Positions 1-5,417 of a DNA stretch of 7,271 nt are shown here, piece by piece. A program made the translations under genes and the position numbers. Source of the DNA: JAKEGK01 sp036507695 (GTDB taxonomy: Bacteria; Pseudomonadota; Gammaproteobacteria; SZUA-152); NCBI GenBank assembly GCA_036507695.1, contig DATCIR010000131.1, positions 1-7,271 on the forward strand, given 5' to 3'. Below the pieces are notes generated by a model. The model made no database searches, was not told the origin of the DNA, and saw nothing but the letters and a program-made list of their open reading frames with translations. Position 1 is the first letter of the stretch; the number at the start of each line of letters is the position of its first letter.

Positions 1-5
1 GCGCC

Positions 6-95
6 GGTGTCTCCTGCCGGGGGACGCCACAAGTACGTCCCTGTAGGCTCGACTGCGGCCATCCCTGGCCGCAGACGCCCCCGGCAGGAGACACC
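6..95. repeat. Nested palindromic intergenic repeat
   Basis: An outer perfect 18-bp inverted repeat pairs 6-23 with 78-95 (arm begins GGTGTCTCCTGCCGG). It continues for two more pairs (25-26 with 76-77) if A24 is bulged. Between the arms are two further hairpins. One is 21-26 with 36-41 (GGGACG/CGTCCC, competing with the base of the outer stem). The other is 53-60 with 67-74 (CTGCGGCC/GGCCGCAG, loop ATCCCT). As RNA or single-stranded DNA it could fold into a branched, cloverleaf-like shape. The layout and GC-rich arms resemble dispersed palindromic (REP/BIME-like) elements of gammaproteobacterial intergenic regions. That it is multicopy is inferred, since only one copy is in the window. No T tract follows, so it is not a classical intrinsic terminator. 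Confidence 0.75.
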
Positions 96-125
96 AGCAC
101 CGCTTTAACCTAGGCTGCACACGGG

Positions 126-380
126 GTGAGTAGTTACTTAGAAAAATTAAAAATATTTTATGAAATGACGGTTGCCAAGGGCGGTAATTATCGGTTGTTC
201 CGAATTTGCAGAAGTGGATGGCGGTACGGATGTGCGTCCTTCTGTGGCGCGGCCCGTCGCGGTGTGGCATTCGTGGGGCGCTATATTGATGCAGTTGCCA
301 TCCACAATAAAAAGTTTTATCAGGCGTTTTTATCCCAATTAGCACTGGACGTATTAGAGTGCTATTTGTCCTCTGGTTAA
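126..380 (+). pseudogene. Degraded C-terminal remnant of an Asp/Glu/hydantoin racemase-like protein
   Basis: An open frame of 84 codons runs from a GTG at 126 to TAA, but its middle is not protein-like. Reading 126-180 in this frame gives a helix (YLEKLKIFYEMTVAKG). Shifting by +1 at about 180 gives AVIIGCSEFAEVDGG (181-225), which resembles the second catalytic-cysteine motif of the Asp/Glu racemase superfamily (hydrophobics-GCTE-hydrophobics). Returning to the first frame by about 265 gives YIDAVAIHNKKF (282-317), resembling the D-(S/T/A)-x-x-IH segment that follows in these enzymes. Two compensating indels and the missing N-terminal two thirds point to a pseudogene. A stop (TAG at 111-113) lies just upstream, and the palindromic repeat ends 30 bp before. 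The family is assigned by motif resemblance only. Alternatives are a small unknown gene or chance. Confidence 0.35.
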
Positions 381-611
381 ATCAATAACTTGCTCATCTA
401 TGGGAGCTGGAATTATTAGAAATAGCTGAATATACTCGTATATAAGGCGGCTTTACAAAGTTGGCCTTAACCATGCAGGGATAATCAGAGACTTTATTGA
501 CAACGGGTGCATGCAAGATCAGTTGCCAAGCCCGGTAAATCGGGCTGTAGCGTCATGGCTCCCTGCGGGTATTAGCATCAATAGAAGCATTAAAGAGTTA
601 CGGGATTTAGC
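381..611 (+). other. Gene-poor, AT-richer stretch with unidentified coding-like fragments
   Basis: No convincing gene is present. One frame reads LAHLWELELLEIAEYTRI up to a TAA at 443-445. Another is open from 430 to 615 and contains a 34-codon ATG-initiated frame (511-615, beginning MQDQLPSPVNRAV) whose TGA overlaps the ATG of the next gene (ATGA at 612-615). Adjacent protein-like segments in different frames, next to a probable pseudogene, suggest decayed coding DNA, but I do not recognise a family and chance is possible. A perfect 6-bp hairpin (529-534 with 541-546, loop GTAAAT) lacks a T tract. The stretch must also hold the promoter of the downstream pair unless transcription starts further upstream. 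I could not identify a convincing -35/-10 pair. Confidence 0.4.
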
Positions 612-1247
612 ATGAGTTTTATTGAATCTGATCGTAGAAATATCATTACCAATCACTCCCTCCAGGAATACTTCTTTTATTCGGTTAACGCCGCCGTTAA
701 AAACCAGCGCATCGATACCAGTGAGGAAACAATTTATTACCTGGTGAATTTGCTGACCGCGTTCAGCCGTAGTGAAGGCCTGTTTGTTTACAACGAAGAC
801 GGCGTGTCACTCAAGCCACTGGCGTTAATGTATACCGACGCAGTGTCGGAAATTGCGCCGAAGGAACGAATCCGCATATTGCAAAAACTGGGTGACACCG
901 CGTTGTTTATCTCCGGGGTTTTTTCTGACAGTCTCAATAACAAATTGGTCGATGTGGATTACTATATTGCGATGGGCGGTAACGCGTACTCCCACCTCTC
1001 GGCAAGCATGCGCGGCTATTTTCGTAATGCGGCCGCGCAGCCGCTGTTCGAAGAGCTCACCGCGAAATTTGTGGACTTCGTTGATGTGCTCAGCGAGGTT
1101 ACCGAGAATAAATTATTCGCCTCGGATTATGACATCATGCGCTTGTATGAAGTCTGGATGCGCACCGGAAGCAGGCGCACGGAATCGATTCTGAAAAAAC
1201 TGGGCATTACTCCTGTTGCCGGAGCTGCGCCCGACTACAAACACTGA
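612..1247 (+). CDS. Conserved hypothetical soluble protein, first gene of a two-gene unit
   Basis: This is a 211-residue protein of unknown function. It has no signal peptide or membrane segment and is mostly predicted alpha-helical, so it is probably cytoplasmic. The most family-like part is the centre, with LGDTALFISGVF (about 93-104) and VDYYIAMGGNAYSHLS (about 115-130), rich in aromatic residues and glycines, followed by an amphipathic helical region (about 145-165). I recognise no catalytic motif. The ATG at 612 is preceded by a weak GGGA at 602-605 and by AAAGAG slightly further out. Coding quality is good through the whole frame. The gene lies 24 bp before a second hypothetical gene on the same strand, and the two share one terminator, so they are probably co-transcribed. 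My recollection is that the two proteins tend to occur together in proteobacteria, which would imply a joint function. I have not been able to check this. Confidence 0.85.
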   Translation: MSFIESDRRNIITNHSLQEYFFYSVNAAVKNQRIDTSEETIYYLVNLLTAFSRSEGLFVYNEDGVSLKPLALMYTDAVSEIAPKERIRILQKLGDTALFISGVFSDSLNNKLVDVDYYIAMGGNAYSHLSASMRGYFRNAAAQPLFEELTAKFVDFVDVLSEVTENKLFASDYDIMRLYEVWMRTGSRRTESILKKLGITPVAGAAPDYKH

Positions 1248-1271
1248 TCTCCAGACTGATGGAATGCAATC

Positions 1272-1928
1272 ATGCTGCTTAATGCCTTGCAGAACCACCT
1301 GGAAGACATCTATGAAATTCACTCGCAGCACCGGGTGCATGATTTTGTCATTCATGACGCATCGCTGGCGGCGCGGCTGGATACCAGTGTTAATGCCAGA
1401 GCGTTACCCGAAAAATTGCTGATCCGTCAGGATGGGGACGATATTGAAGTCGCGCTGTATCTTGACGAACCGCTTGTCAAGCGGCTGGAGCAATGTGACC
1501 CGGTGTTCGAACTGAGTGACCGGAACATCCACGATTTCTGGGTAGCGCTGGAAGGCATCAGCCATTTTGTATATCTTGTTTATAACGCCGGGTATGAACG
1601 GGCGGTTTCCTTGTTCGAACTGGAACTGCAGGCGGAAGTGGATAAATATATTTTAACAGTCTACCTGCTGGGGCAGCAGGGCAGTGATACCATACCAACA
1701 AGCCTGCGCTATCATCTCTATGGGAATGCCGAATTTGATCCACGGTTGCACGGGCATGAATTCCAGCGCTACTACCAGGCCAATGAACTGGCTGGTAAAT
1801 TCGCCGCATTCATCGAGCGTTGTATAAACAACCGTATGTCAAACAGTAATCTCGCCAACCTATTGCGGCGCTTCTACCGCCTGAGCCATCACCAGAAAAT
1901 ACGCAATATCATGCGCCTTGCCGGTTGA
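1272..1928 (+). CDS. Conserved hypothetical soluble protein, second gene of a two-gene unit
   Basis: This is a 218-residue protein of unknown function with no signal peptide or membrane segment. Its N-terminal part (about 1-85) is mixed in character and contains VHDFVIHD (about 22-29) and a LYLDEPL stretch (about 62-68). The central part carries the best-conserved-looking blocks: DFWVALEGISHFVYLVYNA (about 88-106), then ELELQAEVDKYI (about 115-126). The C-terminal part has RYYQANELAGKF and ends in a basic helical stretch (LRRFYRLSHHQKIRNI). The EGxSHF and ELQAEVDK blocks contain acidic and His residues that could bind metal or act catalytically, but no known active-site signature is recognised. 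The ATG at 1272 has only a weak GGA upstream (about 1260-1262). It follows the first hypothetical gene by 24 bp and ends inside a terminator hairpin, marking the end of the unit. Confidence 0.85.
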   Translation: MLLNALQNHLEDIYEIHSQHRVHDFVIHDASLAARLDTSVNARALPEKLLIRQDGDDIEVALYLDEPLVKRLEQCDPVFELSDRNIHDFWVALEGISHFVYLVYNAGYERAVSLFELELQAEVDKYILTVYLLGQQGSDTIPTSLRYHLYGNAEFDPRLHGHEFQRYYQANELAGKFAAFIERCINNRMSNSNLANLLRRFYRLSHHQKIRNIMRLAG

Positions 1929-1954
1929 TACCGGCGAGGCGCCGCTTTATTGTT
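1913..1954 (+). terminator. Intrinsic terminator overlapping the stop codon
   Basis: Bases 1913-1925 pair with 1930-1942 to form a 13-bp GC-rich stem (one G-T wobble at 1919/1936). The loop is the tetraloop TGAT at 1926-1929, followed after CGC by the T-rich tract TTTATTGTT (1946-1954). The TGA stop codon of the second hypothetical gene occupies the first three loop bases. Stem and tract fit a rho-independent terminator for the two-gene unit and isolate it from pgi. Confidence 0.8.
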
Positions 1955-1966
1955 CCAAATTTGAAC
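1952..1966. promoter_or_regulatory. Near-perfect palindrome upstream of pgi, possible operator
   Basis: GTTCCAAATTTGAAC becomes a 14-bp perfect palindrome if one C is dropped. It lies just after the terminator and 145 bp before the pgi start codon. Its length and symmetry suit a dimeric DNA-binding regulator, but no regulator is identified, and the first few bases are shared with the terminator T tract. No clear sigma-70 promoter was identified in 1967-2111. Confidence 0.25.
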
Positions 1967-2111
1967 GGGCTGTCCGAGGTACAGAACGTCTGGAAAAAAT
2001 CCGCTGAACCTCTATTCATCCCACCGCCAAGCATTTACACTTGCGCTTGCCAGATGTTTCTTGGAGTCTCACCGCTGTGACATGAATCGATAACAACAGG
2101 GTACCTTTATT

Positions 2112-3761
2112 ATGCCGACGAATTCCAACAACCGGTCAATCACCGCACGTCCCGCCTGGCACGCGCTGGCGGCGCATTGCCGGGATATCCGGTCACTGCA
2201 TTTGCGCCAGTTATTCACGGATGATCCACAACGCGGCGAACGCCTGACGGCCGAGGTCACGGGTATTTATCTCGACTATTCCAAAAACCGCATTACGGAC
2301 GAAACACTCAAGCTGTTATTGCAACTCGCGGATGCAGCGGGACTGGAGGCGCGTATCGCTGCCATGTTCCGCGGTGACAAGATCAACCTCACCGAAAACC
2401 GCGCAGTGTTGCATACCGCGTTGCGCGCACCGCGTGATGCGTCGATCATCGTCGATGGCGTGAATGTGGTTCCCGAGGTGCACAAGGTGCTCGACGCCAT
2501 GAGCGACTTCGCAAAACGTGTGCGTGGCGGAGTATGGAAAGGCCACACCGGTAAACGTATCCGCACTATCGTTAACATCGGCATCGGCGGTTCTGATCTG
2601 GGTCCGGTGATGGCGTATGAAGCGTTGAAAAGTTACAGTGAGCGCAGTCTGCAATTCCGTTTCGTTTCCAATGTTGACGGCACTGACTTCGCCGAAGCGG
2701 TGCAGGATCTGGATCCGGCGGAGACCCTATTTATCGTTGCCTCGAAAACCTTTACCACCCTGGAGACCATGACTAACGCGCAATCCGCGCGCGCGTGGTT
2801 ACTGGCCGGATTGGGAAATAATGCTGCGTCCGTGGCTAAGCATTTCGTTGCACTCTCAACCAACGCGCAGGCGGTAACGAAATTTGGCATCGATACCGCC
2901 AACATGTTTGGCTTCTGGGATTGGGTCGGCGGGCGATACTCCATGGACTCGGCGATTGGATTATCCACCATGCTGGCCATCGGCCCGGACCATTTCCGTG
3001 ACATGCTGGCCGGGTTTCATGAAATGGACGAGCATTTCCGCACGGCGCCTTTCGCCAACAACCTGCCGGTGTTGATGGGCCTGCTCGCCATCTGGAACAC
3101 GAATTTTCTCGGTGCGCATACCACCGCGGTGCTGCCCTACGAGCAATACTTGAAACGCTTTCCGGCGTACTTGCAACAGTTGATCATGGAAAGTAACGGC
3201 AAGCAGGTGACGCTCGATGGCGAACGGGTTAGCTGTGATACCAGCGCCATCTATTGGGGTGAGCCCGGCACCAATGGCCAGCATTCGTTTTATCAGCTGA
3301 TTCACCAGGGCACCCGGTTGATACCGTGTGACTTTATCGTGTTTGGCGGGACGTTGAATCCCATCGGTCAGCATCACGATATGCTGGTCGCGAATGTGTT
3401 CGCCCAAGGTGAGGCGCTGGCGTTTGGTAAAACCGCCGAAGAAGTGCGCGCGGAAGGTTCGACCGGCGCGCTGGCGCCGCACCGCAGTTTCGAGGGTAAC
3501 CGGCCGTCTAATACCTTGTTGTTGGAAAAACTGACCCCGGCGGCACTGGGTAAACTGGTGGCGCTGTACGAGCACAGCGTGTTTACGCAAGGCGCGATCT
3601 GGAACATCAATCCCTTCGACCAATGGGGGGTTGAACTGGGCAAGGTGCTGGCGCAGCGCATTATTCCCGAACTCGATGCCAAACATACCGGTGCGCTCAA
3701 GCACGACAGCTCGACCAATGCTTTGATCCGGCGGTACCGTAATTTCAAATCCGCGATGTGA
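2112..3761 (+). CDS. pgi: Glucose-6-phosphate isomerase
   Basis: This enzyme interconverts glucose 6-phosphate and fructose 6-phosphate in the cytoplasm, serving glycolysis, gluconeogenesis and the feed into the pentose-phosphate pathway. At 549 residues it matches the usual length of the long bacterial/eukaryotic form. Visible landmarks are the first SIS-domain phosphate loop VNIGIGGSDLGP (154-165), SKTFTTLET (211-219), signature 1 DWVGGRYSMDSAIG (270-283) and signature 2 from G494 to K511 containing NPFDQWGVELGK. The likely catalytic residues are Glu360 (in MESNGK), His391 (in TNGQHSFYQ) and Lys511. The ATG at 2112 fits the family N-terminus (PAWHALAAH soon after), with an AGGG about 10 bases upstream. 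The gene stands alone, after a terminator. Its last 17 bp overlap the 3' end of the convergent membrane-protein gene, so there is no room for a normal terminator between them. Confidence 0.98.
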   Translation: MPTNSNNRSITARPAWHALAAHCRDIRSLHLRQLFTDDPQRGERLTAEVTGIYLDYSKNRITDETLKLLLQLADAAGLEARIAAMFRGDKINLTENRAVLHTALRAPRDASIIVDGVNVVPEVHKVLDAMSDFAKRVRGGVWKGHTGKRIRTIVNIGIGGSDLGPVMAYEALKSYSERSLQFRFVSNVDGTDFAEAVQDLDPAETLFIVASKTFTTLETMTNAQSARAWLLAGLGNNAASVAKHFVALSTNAQAVTKFGIDTANMFGFWDWVGGRYSMDSAIGLSTMLAIGPDHFRDMLAGFHEMDEHFRTAPFANNLPVLMGLLAIWNTNFLGAHTTAVLPYEQYLKRFPAYLQQLIMESNGKQVTLDGERVSCDTSAIYWGEPGTNGQHSFYQLIHQGTRLIPCDFIVFGGTLNPIGQHHDMLVANVFAQGEALAFGKTAEEVRAEGSTGALAPHRSFEGNRPSNTLLLEKLTPAALGKLVALYEHSVFTQGAIWNINPFDQWGVELGKVLAQRIIPELDAKHTGALKHDSSTNALIRRYRNFKSAM

Positions 3762-4509
3762 TGGTGGCCTGGTGGGGGACCACCTGTTGCAGCGTAGTGT
3801 GATCCTGACGGCCGCTGTGCGCGTCACCACGATGATAGAGCGCCCCGGCGATGGTCCAGACACCGAAACCGATCACCAATAGCGCCGCCAGGTTTCTAAT
3901 GGCGTTTCTTTGCAGCCACACTTTGACCTGATGCGCGAACAGGCCGGTCATTAGCATGACAGGTAAGGTGCCCAGTCCAAAGCTGAACATAATTAATGAT
4001 GATTGTAGCCAACTGGCTGATGCGGCGGACCAGGTCAGCGCGCTGTAAACAAGCCCGCAGGGCAGCCAGCCCCATAGCATGCCCAGCGCAGCGGCTTGCG
4101 GTAAACGCGTGACCGGCAGCAGGCGCTTGCCAATGGGTTGCAGGTATTTCCACAGGTAACCGCCGAGTTGCTCCAGATACGTTAAGCCGCGCCACCAGCC
4201 CGCCAAATAAAAACCCATAGCTATTAACATGAGCCCGGCGAACAGGCGTAACGCGGGGCCGGCGGCGCTGCCGGTCTGCTGCAGCCAGCCGCCCAGCAAG
4301 CCAACAATGGCGCCGGCGATGGTATAACTGAAGATGCGTCCGGCATTATAAAGTAATAAGATGGGCGTCGCCTGGCGTAGTTTTCTTTGCGGTTCGGGTA
4401 TGGCAAAACTCAAGGCATTGGTGATGCCGCCGCACATGCCGATGCAATGCGCTCCACTCAATAGCCCGATCAACAAAGCAGTGAAATAGGAAACCGGTTC
4501 GTGAATCAC
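3745..4509 (-). CDS. DsbD_2/SafE-type six-helix membrane protein linked to cbb3 oxidase assembly
   Basis: This is a 254-residue integral membrane protein with about six hydrophobic segments (roughly 8-30, 54-75, 86-104, 140-160, 168-192, 205-224). Key motifs are HCIGMCGG (21-28) in the first helix, YNAGRIFSYTIAG (54-66) and WGWLPCGLVYSAL (146-158), giving Cys22, Cys26 and Cys151 in membrane helices. The tail (225-237) is His-rich. This is the pattern of the DsbD_2 (cytochrome c biogenesis transmembrane region) family, often annotated as sulfite exporter TauE/SafE. In gammaproteobacteria it commonly follows ccoI-ccoS. A role in copper or thiol handling for cbb3 oxidase maturation is inferred from context and the Cys/His residues. 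The start is a GTG at 4509, chosen because the protein lacks another start before the first Cys motif and a GAAGG lies 10 bases upstream. It overlaps the end of pgi by 17 bp and is separated from ccoS by an opposite-strand gene. Confidence 0.88.
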   Translation of the reverse strand: MIHEPVSYFTALLIGLLSGAHCIGMCGGITNALSFAIPEPQRKLRQATPILLLYNAGRIFSYTIAGAIVGLLGGWLQQTGSAAGPALRLFAGLMLIAMGFYLAGWWRGLTYLEQLGGYLWKYLQPIGKRLLPVTRLPQAAALGMLWGWLPCGLVYSALTWSAASASWLQSSLIMFSFGLGTLPVMLMTGLFAHQVKVWLQRNAIRNLAALLVIGFGVWTIAGALYHRGDAHSGRQDHTTLQQVVPHQATITSRI

Positions 4510-4519
4510 GTTTAGACAA

Positions 4520-4524
4520 CCTTC
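4520..4524 (-). promoter_or_regulatory. Ribosome binding site for the GTG-started membrane protein
   Basis: Read on the minus strand this is GAAGG, 10 bases before the GTG at 4507-4509. It supports GTG as the start and lies in the 29-bp gap between the two divergent coding regions. That gap is too short to hold two full promoters, so at least one promoter must lie inside a neighbouring gene. Confidence 0.55.
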
Positions 4525-4538
4525 ACTCGACTAAGATT

Positions 4539-5204
4539 ATGGATGTGAAAATAATTTCCGGCGTCATCTTTTTTGCAGTCATCGTGCTGGCCATTGGGCT
4601 TTTGATACCCGCTGGGGAGCATTCGCCGGACCAAACCTTCCCCTGGCAGGTTGAGCATACTGCGGATGGCGGGACACGGGTGTTTGGTTTGATCCTGGGC
4701 GAAAGCACCGTGCAGGATGCGGAACAGGTGTTTAATGCGGCCGCCGAGATCAGTTTGTTTGAGCCGCCGGATAATCAGCACCCACAAGTTATTGAAGCGT
4801 ATTTTGATAAAGTGACCTTGGGTGGCTTGAGCGCCAAGGTGGTTATCGTAATGGATATTGCACCGCAACACCTGATGGCGATTTACCAGCGCGGCGCCCG
4901 CATCAGCACCCTGGGTGATGGTAGCCGCAAAGTGACTTTGCACATGGACGATATTCAGCAAGTGCGGAGCGCGCCGATTGGCGGTCTGACGTATTTGCCG
5001 CGCATTCGGTTGGATGCGGCGTTGCTGGAAAAACGCTTTGGCAAACCGGCGCAAATCGTTATCGAAAAAGACAGTAACACCACTCATTGGTTATATCCGG
5101 ACAAAGGTCTTGATGTTTCACTGGATGAACACGGTAACGGCGTGTTGCAGTATGTGCCGCCCGCGAAATTTGCGCAATTAATGGCGCCACTTGATTTGCT
5201 CTAA
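4539..5204 (+). CDS. Membrane-anchored protein of unknown function inside the cco cluster
   Basis: This is a 221-residue protein with one N-terminal hydrophobic helix (about 4-24, uncleaved-anchor-like because no good signal peptidase site follows) and a soluble domain, probably periplasmic. The domain has features suggesting a conserved family: PWQVE (35-39), VFGLILGEST (48-57), AYFDKVTLGGLSAKVV (87-102), LTYLPRIRLDAALLEKRFG (130-148), HWLYPDKGLDV (163-173) and LQYVPPAKF (183-191). No catalytic motif is recognised and I cannot name it. The ATG at 4539 has only a weak TAAG upstream (4530-4533), and the anchor helix begins directly after it. It runs against the flanking cco genes. Its TAA (5202-5204) directly abuts the ccoS stop at 5205-5207, and a likely terminator follows within ccoS. 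Good protein-like sequence along its length favours this strand over the antisense frame. Confidence 0.82.
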   Translation: MDVKIISGVIFFAVIVLAIGLLIPAGEHSPDQTFPWQVEHTADGGTRVFGLILGESTVQDAEQVFNAAAEISLFEPPDNQHPQVIEAYFDKVTLGGLSAKVVIVMDIAPQHLMAIYQRGARISTLGDGSRKVTLHMDDIQQVRSAPIGGLTYLPRIRLDAALLEKRFGKPAQIVIEKDSNTTHWLYPDKGLDVSLDEHGNGVLQYVPPAKFAQLMAPLDLL

Positions 5205-5417
5205 TTATTCTTGGTCCGCATCCGGCCAATTTTTGCCGGCGATTTTTTTATCGGCGGGTTTGCCTGGCAATAAAGGATCGTCCTCATCCATGATGATGCG
5301 ATGGGCATCGCCTTCCAAGTCTTCGTATTGTCCGCTTTTAACCGCCCACACCAGCACGCCGACCATAACCAGGCCAAGGATAATCATCGCGGGAATTAAT
5401 CCGTAGATGACTTCCAT
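5205..5417 (-). CDS. ccoS: cbb3-type cytochrome oxidase assembly protein CcoS
   Basis: This is a 70-residue single-span membrane protein required for incorporation of heme and copper cofactors into the cbb3 oxidase subunit CcoN. The N-terminal helix covers about 4-26 (IYGLIPAMIILGLVMVGVLV) and is followed by the family hallmark WAVKSGQYEDLEGDAHRIIM (24-43) and an acidic DEDD. The C-terminal tail is polar and Lys/Asp-rich. The length is normal for CcoS. The ATG (5415-5417) overlaps the ccoI stop by one base (TGATG), indicating translational coupling, with an AAAGG 10 bases upstream inside ccoI. Its stop is immediately next to the stop of the convergent gene. The AT-rich lysine codons near its end also form the hairpin and T tract of a terminator on the opposite strand. 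Confidence 0.95.
   Translation of the reverse strand: MEVIYGLIPAMIILGLVMVGVLVWAVKSGQYEDLEGDAHRIIMDEDDPLLPGKPADKKIAGKNWPDADQE
5222..5249 (+). terminator. Intrinsic terminator for the 4539-5204 gene, embedded in ccoS
   Basis: On the plus strand CCGGC (5222-5226) plus AA (5228-5229) pairs with TTGCCGG (5233-5239), with C5227 bulged and a TTT loop. After CGA comes a run of seven T (5243-5249). It starts 17 bases after the stop of the 4539-5204 gene, the right distance for a rho-independent terminator. It works in one direction only, since the minus strand has no T run after the hairpin, so it would not stop transcription leaving ccoS. Because it also encodes the ccoS tail, chance is possible. 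Confidence 0.5.

Noticed and set aside
497..525. TTGACA at 497-502 as a promoter -35 for the 612 gene
   Set aside because: At 17-bp spacing the -10 position reads CAGTTG, a poor match to TATAAT, and no better hexamer is found at 16 or 18 bp.
529..546. AGCCCG/CGGGCT hairpin as a terminator
   Set aside because: It is a short stem with no T tract after it. It may be incidental.
853..1194. 113-codon alternative-frame ORF within the first hypothetical gene
   Set aside because: The composition (Arg, Ser, Cys, Trp rich) is typical of an out-of-frame translation, and it lies wholly inside the better-supported gene.
1926..1935. TTGAT-like half site as an FNR/Anr box
   Set aside because: No TTGAT-N4-ATCAA full site was noticed in the intergenic regions. 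Isolated TTGAT half sites are expected by chance.
3771..3784. GGTGG-GGGA-CCACC hairpin just after the pgi stop as a terminator
   Set aside because: The stem is only 5 bp and no T tract follows on either strand. It also encodes part of the membrane protein's tail.
2961..3863. 300-codon open frame on the minus strand across pgi
   Set aside because: It is antisense to the pgi catalytic region, which has clear family motifs on the plus strand. The antisense product is Arg/His/Gln-rich with no recognisable domain.
4512..5087. 191-codon open frame on the minus strand, which would fill the gap between ccoS and the membrane protein
   Set aside because: Its product is low-quality (His/Arg/Gln-rich, no coherent blocks), whereas the plus-strand frame has an anchor helix and motif-like blocks. 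Same-strand placement alone is not enough.
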